From Lepisosteus oculatus (lineage: Eukaryota; Chordata; Actinopteri; Semionotiformes; Lepisosteidae), in the NCBI RefSeq assembly GCF_040954835.1, contig NC_090697.1, positions 8,858,001-8,922,000 of the forward strand: a DNA stretch of 64,000 bases, read 5' to 3'. Below the pieces are notes generated by a model. That model was given only the letters and a program-made list of their open reading frames with translations. It was not told the origin of the DNA and did no database searches. Numbering within the stretch: the first letter of the stretch is position 1; every line of letters starts with the position of its first letter. Shown in pieces: positions 11,210 to 23,199 of the stretch. A program made the position numbers and the translations under genes.

Positions 11210-11929
11210 GCTTGCTCCTGAAAATAAGGATGAGTGGGAGGAAGACCGAGCATCTTGAGAATTCCAATCCAGAACAGACACATTCGCTGTGCGTTTTCTC
11301 AAAATAATTCAAGGGTGTGAGTACCACCCTAATATTCAAGAATCTTCATATCTGTCATATCAGAATCCATTTTCTAAGCCCTCATTTGAGACTACTTCAG
11401 TTTAAAAAAAAACTAACTGAATGCCTGTTTGCACCACAATTCAAGTCACTCTTTTTTAAATATGATAAAACCTCAGATTATTGTAATTTTTCTTCCAAAA
11501 TGAAGACTGAAACTTTAACATGACTGATCTTGTCAGTCTAAACAAGGCATTTCTCCTTATTATTGTGTTTGCTGGCAGGTGTAAAATTCTCCGCACAGCA
11601 GACTGCCTTGTCTAGCATTAGACATGTCTGAGGAAAGCTGGTTCCAGCTAACCAACCACATTCACTGCAATGTTACATAAGATCTTATTTCACCTCTTTA
11701 AATCAAGATCTTACTTTAATTTCTCTTACACAACATCTTAGTGTATCAGCACCTGGTTTTAAGTGGGTGAACCTGTAATCAATAAGTTCCTTTTATACCC
11801 ACTTTCTAAAAGGTCTGGATGAAAAATTCAGTTAAGACGGCATTTTAATTAATTTTTCAATGAGATAATGGTTAACTTTTCTTATGCTAAACAAGTATTT
11901 AGAATCTTCTATGGATTATGCATGGCTGT

Positions 11930-12570
11930 AGCTTTATAGGACTATTTTAAATGTCCTGAAGTTGGGTTTGTTGAGTCTGATGTTTCCCAGGACTCGATAT
12001 TGGGCCCCATGATATTCAACATTTATGATTACCCACTCTGTCAGATATTAAAATCACTTGGTCTGAATGATCATTTCTAAGCTGATGACACCCAAATCTA
12101 TGTCCATACTAAATCTGACATTGAGTTAGCTGTTTCTGCACTCCCTAATTACATCATCCTTCACTTAAACTATGACAAGACTGAGGACAAGGTGCTGTAC
12201 TTGACACCTCCCATCACCTGTGTAAAGCCAGTGCAGGAACTCTAGATGGCACTGTACTTGAACTTCAATCCGAATTGAAGAATTTAGGAGTGATATTTTA
12301 TCCTGGCTTGACTTTTGACCCTGAAGTGCAAAATATAGTAAAAGCATAATTCTGCCATTTCAGAAATATTGCCCTTTGTCGACTTCAACTGTACCAGAAA
12401 ACCCTGCAATCTTTCGCTGCATCTGATTACGGTCATCATTATGTCTCCCAAGCTCGTTAACAGTACGTGCTACAGGCTCCAAAGCTCTGGGATAGGAGTC
12501 ACCCACCCTAAGTGTATTCAAACCCAAACTCAAAACCTTTCTTTTCAGGAAGGCTTTAATTAAAATGCTG
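11930..12570 (+). mobile_element. L2-type LINE, reverse-transcriptase remnant
   Basis: Plus-strand translation shows SILGPMIFNIY (RT motif G-S-I-L-G-P), then ADDTQIY with the catalytic D-D pair, and NYDKTEDKVL (N-x-x-K-T-E). Stop codons and frame changes interrupt it. It lies upstream of the first MEI4 coding exon, probably in the first intron. Confidence 0.8.
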
Positions 12571-12705
12571 TCTGTGTCTGCTTCATTTTCTAATCATCAT
12601 TTATCTTCTATTGGACTTCTAACCACTTGTGTTTCTTATTTAATTTGATATTTTTATCATGTTTTAGATGATAAAACAACCATTTGCATTGTATGGGCTT
12701 TAATA

Positions 12706-12722
12706 ACAACAACAACAACAAC
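12706..12722. repeat. (AAC)n short microsatellite
   Basis: About five aac units shortly after the L2-like LINE fragment ending near 12570; it may be that element's 3' tail. Confidence 0.7.
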
Positions 12723-12889
12723 TGACCTGTAATATTGCTCTATACATATTATTATAATACAGTATATATCCCACCACGTAAAATGCATTGCCTACATGTG
12801 CACATTTTGTACGTGTGAAAGGGGATAACATGGCTATGAATGAAGACTGGACCTGGGACATTTCGCTAGGTCTGGATTAAATAAATCCT

Positions 12890-12955
12890 CACGTACGGAG
12901 AAGGTACGACACAAACGAAACGCATGCGCAAACTCCTTGCGGTCGTTTATCGAAA
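12890..12955. promoter_or_regulatory. NRF1-like site in a small CpG cluster
   Basis: The palindromic-core word cgcatgcgca sits at 12921-12930, a half-site form of the NRF1 recognition sequence, with several further CpGs around it (cgtacgg, gtacgac, ggtcgtttatcg). CpG is otherwise rare here. The position, 1.7 kb upstream of the first MEI4 coding exon, makes it a second promoter candidate for that gene. Confidence 0.3.
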
Positions 12956-14214
12956 AGACAATATCATTAATATCAATATGATTAATATCATTTTGAGTTT
13001 AATATTGTACAAGGTCTAGATGGAGGGCTAGGGTGTATTCAAAATGTTTAGGATCTAACTGAAAAAAACTAAAACAAAAGCGGGATTTAAGAGAACTGCC
13101 CACGAAATCGATCAAACAAAAAGTAGGTTAAACGCTGCTAAGTATTAGTGCTGCAAAACGCACTTTCTACAAGAAATGATATACCAAAATCCAAGAAGAA
13201 ATTGATACCCGATTTTCAGTGGGAAGCGAACACTTAGATGGGACACTCCGTTCACCGTGTAAACGGGGCATTTGTGACTTTTCCAGTATGTAAACGGAAG
13301 TGATCAGATGATACCAGTGGATATTATTCATAACATTCTCACTACATGATTTAATTTAGATGGGAAAAGTAAAGGTTAATCCCACGCTGAGGAGTAAAGA
13401 GAAATAATACATTGAAGAAGGAGAAATGTCGCCTGCGAAGTCTTCTTCAGGTGGCTGGGAAGTCATCGGTTTGTCATAAAAATAGTAGAAACGCCACAGT
13501 ACATTTTCAGAGGAAGTCTTTAAATGTTACTTTTTTAACCAACGACTTAATCCATCCGTTAAAAGCATGAAGCCAACATTTAACGTACAACCAACTAGCA
13601 GGGTAGCTCCACGCTCCCACACTCCTTCGTGTAAAGTGCCTCTTGCTGTCAGACTTAAATACACTGGCGCGTAGTTTCCACTTGTGACCTATAGCGTTTC
13701 ATCATTGTTCAAAATCCTCCTTTCCTGCCGCCTTTCCTCGTATTCCTGCTCAATCTCCAAGTCGTATTTGTTATCGTTTTATTTATTTTTTTAATGTGGA
13801 ATTAACCTCTATTTGCCCCGTGGACCAAGAGGAACGATATTTCGTATTTATATGAACTTGAACCTGAATACCGCGTCTCCCCTCATCCAAACTTTTTTAA
13901 AAGATAGTAAATGTAGTGTACAGAAATCAGTCTACAGACTTAAATCGAAAATACAATTAATTTACGTGACGTTAGCAAACAAAAACAGCCGCGTTTAATT
14001 AAAGTGATCCGTCAGGTTAGATCAAAATAAACTGGCCAGACGGACACATCATTACCTTCCTCGATGTCTCTGTCCATATCATCATTAGCCTTCAATTTTC
14101 CAGTTAAATTCATTAAAGACAATATAAATGACTGCTGTTACCGAATTCAAATCCTGATCGTATCAAAAATGTAAAAATCGTTAACTGTGATGACTAATCT
14201 ACGACTATTTAACC

Positions 14215-14345
14215 CTTCGAGGTCTCATCAAACCACACCTGCCGGAACCGGAACCGGAACCGGAAGCGGAAGCAGTTGTTTGTATCTGCCCGAGGCCGGT
14301 GGATTCTCGCGTTTCATGTCTTGCGCTTGAACTGGGTGGTGTCGG
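14215..14345. promoter_or_regulatory. Candidate CpG promoter with clustered ETS-like sites, possibly for MEI4
   Basis: Several CCGGAA units follow each other at about 14233-14262, ending in CCGGAAGCGGAAG; these are ETS-type GGAA sites. Next to them are CAGTTG (a MYB-type word), a CGAGGCCGG stretch and CTCGCG. The cluster stands out from the CpG-poor surroundings and lies 3 kb upstream of the first MEI4 coding exon, which needs an upstream untranslated exon. On the minus strand a possible donor, cggcag followed by gtgtgg, lies at its left edge. Assignment to MEI4 is inference; it could serve a plus-strand noncoding transcript or both directions. Confidence 0.4.
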
Positions 14346-14499
14346 TTGTCTTAAAAGATATAAAGTAGCATTTAGGAAGAAATAGAAACATATTTTTAAA
14401 AGAACAAAGTAAATATCACGTGCCGTTAGGTGATAACAGTGTGAGGCTGCTGGCTTGTACAGGAGAGAAAAAGATCGCAAAATCTTTTGTTTGCGTTTT

Positions 14500-16150
14500 C
14501 TGGTTTTCAGTATGCACGTTCTGTGTCTTTAATGGAGATGGTTTGTTTGGTAGTGTGATGTGGATACGGCAGTATACATTTCCATGATACATTTCTAAAA
14601 CTTATATGCACGAGTAATTTTGCTGCCATTTCAGTTTTGGGCAAGTTTAAAATGTGGTCTGTGTGAGGCCACGGTTTACCTGTTGGTGTTACTGTACTTA
14701 CGCTGGCTGTCACTTTCAGGATTCATATCAAGACCTACCACAACAAAAGACTAAGGCTTGGGGGAGGGGAGACGTTTGCGAAATTGAAATAATGGTGTTG
14801 CAGTGGCTCGGCACATAATCCCAACCTCCACAATGGGTCAATCAAAATGAAAGGCTTAACAAGACACTGTTAACCATGATTCTGACCCAAGGGGAGAAAC
14901 TGTACTGGAAAAGTGCCCTGTCAAAGGTCATTCACAGACATAGTGTAACTCTTTGTGAAATGAGGATACTGGATTCTTGCCTTATGTCCTACTTGTTGTT
15001 CTTCATCACTCTCCTGTGCATCCTAATGTATGAGGGGAGACTGGAAACTTCCCAAGGATTCTGTGACAGACTACCAAAAGCAAAATGCATGAAGCAGATC
15101 GATTTACATAGAAAGCTGTAAATAAAATAATCCCGGGTGAAATCTGCTGTGACAGGAGAGTTCAAGGGCATGACTTCTACCTGGAAAATAAATCCTCCTT
15201 TGTGTTCTGAATGAAAGAAATACTACAATGAGAATAATGGTTCAATAAGAGTTTGAACTTTGAGTTACAGGGACGTTCAGTGAACAATGTCTAGTGTTCT
15301 CTAAGGAAAAAAACACAACTGCCTCTCAATGTGGGAATGTGGAAGGACAGTCACTTTGAGTGTGGAGATCTGAATCTTGGAGAAATGCCATAAGCATGCC
15401 GATTGTTTGAAGAGGGGGGGAAAAAAATTAAAGTTCATTGAAGCCACTTCAACTGTACCCTAACAGGAAGGGCGCATGTAAGATATGCTGTATAGTACAT
15501 CTAGAGGTAATAGACATTCATCCTACCACTCAAATCTTTTTCTGTTGTCTCAAGTTTTGAGGATCAAAGGAAGTGTGGACTGTTACTGTCCTCAAATTAC
15601 ATTCTCAGACATTTAAATGACTTCAGAGTGGAGAGCGACGTTAGCAGGCAGGCTGAAAATAATAATCGGTGCCAAATCCTTAGGTGAGATTTTACAATTG
15701 CAAAAGCAACATCTACAGTACATGGTTTCAGCTTAATACGCCCTTTGGCAGATTAAGGAAAGCACCATGTGAAGAATCCAGTCCTATAAGTGTAGACTTT
15801 CGACCAAGCTCACTTAAATCGGGTGAAATATGCGAACTCAACTGATCAGTGTTTTGGAAGGATACATGTTGGGGGCATGTCATTTTCAGGCAGATAGTAT
15901 GGCAGTGTGGATGCTCAGGAGACTGCCCTGTACCTTAATACTGTAGACACCCTGGTTCTCCAGAACCAGGACTGGGGACTCCTACTTGAACACTGTTTAC
16001 TAATCGAGCTTCCATTTTGGTTTTCTGCCAGCAGGGGATGACAATGTTGCCTTCAACCCAGGTTCATAAGAAACAGTGAGGAGAAGCCATCTTCCAGTGA
16101 AGTGTAGCAACTGCAAAGAGCAAAAACAACTTGCACTGGCATTTTATCAG
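14500..16150. other. Intergenic, no gene recognised
   Basis: Short open frames only. The 9-bp palindrome cctggttct/agaaccagg near 15951-15970 is typical of a dispersed repeat but is too short to classify. Confidence 0.45.
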
Positions 16151-16159
16151 ATATGATCA

Positions 16160-16775
16160 TTACATTAATTCTTTTCATTATGTCTGACATCTCTCCTTAG
16201 ATGTGCTGTGAAAGTTACAAAGCAGTGATATGTGTGGCCACTGTTTGGAGCATTACAAACTTTACATCTGCCATGTATCACTTTGCAGAGGTTGTCTTGT
16301 GGGATCCTCCCTAGAGCCTGGACAAGCAGTCTTCGGTGAATCTCCTGAGTCTGCATGGCAAAGGTTGCCCTAGCTCATCCCACTGCTAATGTGCTCAGGC
16401 TTAGTGTGTAGGGCATCTGCAGCACGGCGGTCACCTTCTTGTCTCTCAAGAAAGCCACTGTGACACAAGCAGCACGAGGGATGTTGTCCTGTTGGAATAT
16501 TTTCCTGTGGTGGTGAGAGCAAAGGAGGGGCATCGATGGAGTTCCATGGACGTGATCATTGTGGCACTGGGCACCCACGTTGCCATTTTCAATGCGAGTT
16601 AAGTTCTGTGGTAATAAAACACACTTGCTAGAACGATCCCACTCGGACCACCCCTCGATCTTGGTGAGGTGTTGAGACTCGTGGTCTCCCAGCTTGTGAC
16701 CTGTCGTGTTGCACTTGAGGTATATCAGCCCCATTCTGTGTTTTTCTTTCTCGGTTTTCACCAGGCTTGACATTC
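16160..16775 (-). pseudogene. Tc1-like transposase, C-terminal half, broken
   Basis: Two frames on the minus strand together give the catalytic half of a Tc1/mariner DDE transposase. 16773-16375 contains NGNVGAQCHNDHV and FQQDNIPRAACVTVAFL, the region around the second catalytic Asp (the Q-D-N block); it ends in a stop at 16375 before the third acidic residue region. 16356-16165 contains GRIPQDN...CKVCNAPNSGHTYH, the conserved C-terminus (R-I-P-Q-D ... G-G-H-T-x-Y). Some sequence including the usual S-P-D-x-N-P-I-E block is degraded between the two frames. Not functional. Confidence 0.75.
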
Positions 16776-17019
16776 AGCTGTGCTGCACTCAGAACAGCTC
16801 CCTTCCAATGATGTGATTTTGAAGAGTCCCTCTATTAATCAGAATTGTTCCAAAAACTATTTCATCACTAATCAAAACCTGTATACCTCATATTTCAGAA
16901 ATATGCATGCTAAAATACAATAAGTTTCTTTTGACATCTGGGTAATTGCATTTTGTTGGCATTTTTGCGATAAGATAAATTGGTAGTTCTGTCTACGTAT
17001 GTTCCCATCACTTTTGAGT

Positions 17020-17387
17020 CACGTCACTCTTCCCAGTCCCTGCTGATGACAGGCAGAGCTATGACATTAAGCCGCCACCACCTTGACTTCAGCACTGACG
17101 GTCTGAACCATGCACAATGTGGGGTTGGTGTCAGATGTAAAGCTTAGTATTTACTCAACACGTTCCAATTTTGTCTTGAAAGTCTATAACTCTTTCAAAG
17201 CTTCAGTAGGTCTCGCAGTGGCATTCCAAACCAGTTTCCTCCTTGCCCAGCTGCGTTGTTTGGAGGGACAGTCAGGAACTATCCGGATGATACAATACAC
17301 ATTCCACTTTTTAATCATTGACTCCACGGTGCTCCAAGTGATATTTCGAGTTTTTGAATTGTTTGATAATGATGAGGTACACTGCAA
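17020..17387 (-). pseudogene. Second Tc1-like transposase fragment, N-terminal
   Basis: The minus-strand frame at 17387-17184 reads WSTVESMIKKW and then ARRKLVWNATARPTEALKEL, matching the paired-like helix-turn-helix region of Tc1-like transposases (I-P-W-S-T-V ... R-R-K-L-V-x-E-A-x-x-R-P-x-x-T-L-K-E-L). Further along the same strand, around 17085-17030, a frame reads GGGGLMS followed by SSAGTG, the family's G-G-G-S-x-M-x-W-G-C-F-S block, so the middle of the gene has been deleted. The subfamily signature differs from the neighbouring C-terminal fragment, so two separate elements are likely. Confidence 0.65.
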
Positions 17388-17505
17388 TGGACTGGTGTTT
17401 CATCCGGGAAGAATGATGCATTTCACCCGTTGCTTGCTAGGATTGGCTCCAGCTCTTTCACTGCCCTAAATTAGATATAGTGGTCAGAAATGGATGGGTG
17501 GATAT
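17388..17505 (+). mobile_element. SINE tail fragment
   Basis: On the minus strand the order ccatccatttctgaccacta, gctggagccaatcctagcaa, gaaacaccagtccattgcag matches the tail module of the AFC-like SINE copies. It directly abuts the Tc1-like fragment on its left. Confidence 0.55.
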
Positions 17506-17509
17506 GATA

Positions 17510-18985
17510 ATATATGACCTGAGTTCTCAGAAATTTCTTTTGCATATAAGCAGCTATATTTTACGCACAGAGAGACTTGCACAAATATATAAACAGTCAA
17601 ACATTACATTTAAAATAAACATAACATTACATAAAAGATATCGACCCATGCATACTCATTACACGCAATGTGTTGCAAGAATCCCCCACAATCACCCCGA
17701 ACCCCTGTAGTTGTATGATACTCCTTCATTTTGCACACAACCACTACTCATTGTACTTGACTCATAACTCAATACTCCTTTATTGTGAACTCATTTATTG
17801 AGAAGTTTGAATGTGGGATCAAGCATTTCCCAATTTTAAGTCTGCATAGAGGGACTTCTAAAATGTCTGTTTGAAGGCAGAAGTTGGTATTCTTCATGCA
17901 GAGCATGTGAGGGATCAGAGGAGATACTAACAGCTGCCTCAGAATTATTTCAATGTAAGCAGTTTGAAAGCTCTTATACTGTACCTTTCTTATACTGTGC
18001 CTGTATACAGTACTATCCCCAAGATTTAAAATTTGAAGAGACAAGTTCATTTGTTATGAAATCATTAAAAGCACTGTTATTGCACAGTGTGCCTCATTGA
18101 GTTAATTTTGTGCACCTTAATTAATTTAGGTTTGACCCAGCAAAGTGTTTAAATACTTTTCCATTTATTGCTTTTCCATATCTCTTCCATATTAAATATG
18201 CAATTCTTTTTTTGTTGCTTGATGTATGAAGTAGTTTGTTTCTATAAGAATGTGTATTTACATTTTCAAAGTATAATGACTGCAAGCTTTAAAGTAACAA
18301 AATGTAAAAACTGCAAGTCTCTGAAAGGATACAATATACAGTAGAATACCAAGGAATTATCTTAAATCTTATCTCAGATGGGTTTTTTTTTTCAGAATTC
18401 AGGCTTACTCTCAGAATTCTAATCATAGAATTAGTCATTTAATTTTTAATTTCATTGTTGACATCTAATAAATGTCTAAGACCTCTTAAGCTGTATCATA
18501 GAGATTTTTTATTTGATTACATTGCTGTTCAAAAGAATATTGCATGGAGACTTAAGTTCACATACAGTAAGATGATGAGCCATAAGACCTTTAGTTCTCA
18601 TGTTTTCTTCCTTTTCACGTTCCAAAGGGATCAGTACATTTTCTTTAATCACTTTTCAGACGCATTCATGAAACCAAAAGCACCACAGCCTATTGTTGTC
18701 AGAGAGTGAATTAGTATGGAAGGGAGTTGGTTAATTAATGCACTTCCACTGAAGCCGAAGGTAGCACAGATGGAAACAAGATGGTTGCCTGGCAAAATCT
18801 GAGCCTCTGATGTCACAGCCCTCTCTTGACAGAGATTCGAGGGAAAACAAAGATTGGTGAACCGACTGGTGAAGGGTAAGCAGAGGAAAGACAGCCAAAT
18901 GCAAAGTGATTACAGGAGAATGTACTGTACAAAAAGTGTATGACATCCAGGAGCACCCAAATGTAGACAGCTAGAGCGGCACAGT
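17510..18985. other. Intergenic, no gene recognised
   Basis: AT-rich sequence up to the minisatellite; no coding similarity seen. Confidence 0.45.
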
Positions 18986-18988
18986 AAT

Positions 18989-20070
18989 CTGGGGGAAACG
19001 GGTGGGTCCGAGGCCCTGTAGGAATCTGGGGAAACGGGTGGGTCTGAATCCCCTGTAGGAATCTGGGGAAACGGGTGGGTCTGAATCCCCTGTAGGGATC
19101 AGGGGAAACGGGTGGGTCTGAATCCCCTGTAGGGATCAGGGGAAATGGGTGGGTCTGAATCCCCTGTAGGAATCTGGGGAAACGGGTGCGTCTGAGGCCC
19201 TGTAGGGATCTGGGGAAACGGGTGGGTCTGAATCCCCTGTAGGAATCTGGGGAAACGGGTGCGTCTGAGGCCCTGTAGGGATCTGGGGAAACGGGTGGGT
19301 CCGAATCCCCTGTAGGGATCTGGGGAAACGGGTGGGTCCGAATCCCCTGCAGGGATCTGGGGAAACAGGTGGGTCCGAGGCCCTGTAGGGATCAGGGGAA
19401 ACGGGTGGGTCCGAATCCCCTGTAGGAATCTAGGGAAACGGGTGGGTCTGAATCCCCTGTAGGGATCAGGGGAAACGGGTGGGTCTGAGGCCCTGTAGGG
19501 ATCTGGGGAAACGGGTGGGTCCGAATCCCCTGTAGGAATCTGGGGAAAGGGGTGGGTCTGAGGCCCTGTAGGGATCTGGGGAAACGGGTGGGTCCGAATC
19601 CCCTGTAGGAATCAGAAGAAACGTGTGGGTCTGAATCCCCTGCAGGGATCTGGGGAAACGGGTGGGTCTGAATCCCCTGCAGGGATCTGGGGAAACGGGT
19701 GGGTCTGAATCCCCTGCAGGGATCTGGGGAAACAGGTGGGTCCGAGGCTCTGCAGGGATCTGGGGAAACGGGTGGGTCCAAATCCCCTGCAGGGATCTGG
19801 GGAAACGGGTGGGTCCAAATCCCCTGTAGGAATCTGGGGAAACGGGTGGGTCCGAGGCCCTGCAGGGATCTGGGGAAACGGGTGGGTCCGAGGCCCTCTA
19901 GGGATCTGGGGAAACGGGTGGGTCCGAGGCCCTGCAGGGATCTGGGGAAACGGGTGGGTCCGAGGCCCTGCAGGGATCTGGGGAAACGGGTGGGTCCGAA
20001 TCCCCTGTAGGAACCTGGGGAAAAGGGTGGGTGCGAGGTCCTGTAGGGATCGGGGGAAACGGGTGGATCT
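18989..20070. repeat. G-rich minisatellite, about 30 units of 36/37 bp
   Basis: A near-perfect tandem array. Each unit holds ctggggaaacgggtgggtc followed by one of two alternative cores, cgaggccctg (36-bp unit) or tgaatcccctg (37-bp unit), then taggg/cagggatc. Units differ by few substitutions, and the two unit types are interspersed early and clustered late (36-bp types dominate 19830-19990). Many units contain four G-runs (GGG, GGGG, GGG, GGG) with short loops, which fits a G-quadruplex consensus. Long open frames on both strands here (228 residues on minus, over 100 on plus) result from the period being near a multiple of three and are not genes. Confidence 0.97.
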
Positions 20071-20106
20071 GTTACCATACCTTTTCTCTTAACATTTTCT
20101 GAACTT

Positions 20107-20119
20107 CCCGTTTCCCCAG
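20107..20119 (-). repeat. Inverted partial minisatellite unit
   Basis: cccgtttccccag is the exact reverse complement of ctggggaaacggg from the adjacent array and lies 37 bp past its end. It may be an inverted remnant at the array edge, or chance, since it is only 13 bp. Confidence 0.5.
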
Positions 20120-20439
20120 TTCACATTTTTGGAAGCAATTTTTCCCCCCTGAGCTGCAATTATAAAATATGAACTATGGGGATCTCATATTGCCTTCCTG
20201 ATACTTTCAGCAGTGGTTTTATTTTAACTTCTTCTTTGAAGACTGTTTCTCCTAGAAACTACTGTAAGTTTTTTTTTATTATTATTTATACATATATACT
20301 GTAGCTGCTATGGGGTGAGATTCTATTGATTCACCATTTTTTAATCCCGCTTGTTTGGAGAGAGCCTTTGTGGTGAACACCCATTGGATTTCTGCTATTT
20401 ATTATTCCTTGTTTGTATTTTCTTACTCTTTGCTTCATA

Positions 20440-20610
20440 TCTGAGTATTTGTCTTGTGGTGGTGATATTTGATATGGTTGCATGGGTGACCAGTTTAAGA
20501 CGCTCTCACGTCTCTATTTGCGGTTAGCTCTTGGAAGAGGTTACGGTCTCCCTCAAGTGGTTTGAACGTCCTGCACTGCAGTTGGAAAGGAGTAAATTAG
20601 GAACTTGAAT
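20440..20610 (+). repeat. Dispersed repeat fragment shared with 58.1-58.2 kb
   Basis: gttagctcttggaagaggtt followed by cctcaagtggtttgaacgt parallels the 58.16-58.24-kb sequence, and gcatgggtgaccagtttaag lies just before it. The family is not identified. Confidence 0.4.
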
Positions 20611-21514
20611 GTGAGAGGAACCACCTGACCCGAAGCACATGAACTAATGACGTATTCAATTGTATTAATTGTAAAATCTTTTTTACTTCTATCCTTGCAT
20701 TATTTGGGATGATTTTTTTTTTTACTGCATGTCTATGGTAAAAAAAAAAATGAAACGCAAATAAGACTGAGGGCTAAAGATTTAGTAGCTGCTGTGTCAG
20801 CAGTCATGATTGTTTAATGAGGAGCATTTTCCTTCATTTCCTTTCATTTTCAGTACATATATTTACACAGATAAGTTTGGAATAGGGAACCCTTAATCTC
20901 CTTACCAATGTCTTTTCAACTGTCATTTGCATTTAACAAAAGAACCCTTTTGCTTAATTGGGGGCACCTAATTCACTGGGGAATTTGACCAGAATTAAAG
21001 GTGTTTACTAAGAGTTAGAATCCTATTATGTTTATTCAATGTCTAAATCTCTGTATGTTCATACCAAAATAAAAAAAAATATATATATAATTGTAATTTT
21101 TTGTGCAATTAATTTTTTTTTTGCAAAGCATTTTAAATATGAATTCGATTTTACTTGAGATGAAATGTCGTTACATTTTCGGACAGTGCTACGGCTATAG
21201 TACGCGATAGCGTAATGGTTTTCATAGTCATATACTGTAGATAAAAAAAACTCCATAGCTTGAAACAATTTACTTTCTTCTTCCTGGTTGATCATTAGAT
21301 TTGAACCTTTTTCTACTACTGAATAGCCTGTATTCCAACCATCAGCATTGCTGACATGCCAAAGAAGATGCCATAAGAATTGAACAAGTGATGTTGTTTT
21401 TTTTGACAACCAGCCACTGTATGACTTTTATTTTAACCCTTCTTTGTTATTCTTAGTTTCATCCAAAGACTCACCCATTGAATCAATTAAACTTGGCTGT
21501 AAGATGATAAAAAC

Positions 21515-21560
21515 AACCGCTCCCCTCCCCAGGAGAAGCGGAGTGAAAATGGATGGATAA
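21515..21560 (+). mobile_element. Short SINE tail fragment
   Basis: gagaagcggagtgaaaatgg followed by atggata is the complement of the tail word seen at 7985 and 27955. Confidence 0.4.
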
Positions 21561-21879
21561 AAACAAAATGAATGCAGATAGTTCTGGGCATGTGTGTCTC
21601 CCATCAAAAACCAAAACTACCTTCACTTTCCAGATGAGGATGAAACACCATGAGCAGTATATCTGACATGATAACTCAGCTTTGTTGCGCCGGTGAAGCA
21701 AACTTGTAAAACGTTTGCAGATGGAAAGTGCAAAGCTTTGAATACAGCACATTATGAATGTTATCTTTTCACCTTCAAGTGTGCATTCACAAAGTCTAGC
21801 TCGTGGACGTCTTCAGAATCAACAGTGAAACACGAACTAGAGAGCTCTTCTTTACTCAAAAAGTTGAAGGTGTGTGGAG

Positions 21880-22025
21880 AATGATATACAGGCATGTTAT
21901 TGAAGCCTACACCCAAGATACAGCTGGACGGCGTCTTCAGATCAATTAGGAACCAGCAGAAAAATTAGATGGTTAGGACAAATAGCCCCCTCTCATTTTA
22001 ACTTTTTTATGTTCTTTATAAAGCC
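21880..22025 (+). mobile_element. CR1/L2-like LINE 3' tail fragment
   Basis: cggcgtcttcagatcaatta, then gatggttaggacaaatagcc and ctcattttaacttttttatg, matches the 3' tail of the same LINE family (compare aatggcctcccctcatttgt near 55990). Confidence 0.55.
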
Positions 22026-23199
22026 CTGCCTGGGGTTTCAAAGCAGTTCGCTTTGTTAAATCATCATCATGCATCAGAGGAGAGATTTTAATTAAGTCCT
22101 CCGAGATGTAAAGGTATCAGGTAAAAACTTTCAGTTCTTTAATTTATGTTTAAAGGCTCTTATTTGACTGTAGGGAAATTTAGAAATTTTGCGGAAATTT
22201 AAAGGTTAGGTTATTTCAGACTTTCCTCTAGAAAAGGAACCATGCTGAATATTAAGTCACCTGCATTTACTCAGGAGGTATATTGAAACATAAAGACTAT
22301 TGCACTATGTACTGTACATGAAGCACATGTACTGTATAAAATATAGTTTCCTAATGTAATTAGCTTTTTTTCTTGCATAGCTTTTGTTTTATTCTTTATA
22401 AGGGCTAATTATAATAAGCATACAATGATTTCCCTATGAAATTATAGGGCCATATAGCTATGAAAGCTCCATAGTATAACACTCTAATATTTATAATATA
22501 CTTTAGACTAATACTATATTTTAATAAAATCACAAATATTGAAATGGATCAGTGTCTCTCTTATCTCTGTGCAGTAGTACAAAACATTGTAATGTTATTT
22601 TGTTACATATTGATCAGTGTGGATTTGTGTATAGGACTGAGAATCTCTTAGGGTTGTGGGTTCAAGTCTTATGTACTGTTACATGAATAATGACATTGGT
22701 GTTAAGATTTCTTTAACTTTAGTTTTGCACTCAGTCCTACTTGTACAAACCAAATATAAAGAAGGTACAGTGCCATCTTTGGATCACAAATAACTTAATT
22801 GTTGAGAGTCTGTTTTTTTATTATGTAAGAATTTTTTATTATTATCAAAGAATGAACAAATAGAACTAGAACTATGAATCAAATAATATGTAAAATATTA
22901 TGTATTTGAGGCACTTGCGTGCAGATAACTCTTATGTGGCACTGCCTAGTTTAAAAAATATATTCAACACATAGAACATTTCACTACAGGAATTTTTTTT
23001 GTTTTGATTTGTTGGCTCCTTAAAGATTAATATTCTTTATCCATATAGCATTGTTGTTCTAGAAAAGAGAAAAACAGCATGTCTTTCACAATATTTTTGT
23101 GTCTAGGATAAAGGTGAAGATGATCCCACCAGAGAGAGGTTTAATTTCACAGAATTTTGAGGATAATCCAAAGATAGTGACTGAAACATGTTGTAATTT

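Noticed and set aside
15945-15985. Short palindrome cctggttct/agaaccagg
   Set aside because: Only 9 bp per arm and typical of common dispersed fish repeats.
21059-21409. 116-codon minus-strand open frame with protein-like middle
   Set aside because: Ends in homopolymer-derived residues, no recognised family, no clear splice sites. Not enough support for a gene.
22640-22665. tRNA B-box-like word gtgggttcaagtc
   Set aside because: No matching A box or cloverleaf around it; at most a trace of a SINE head.
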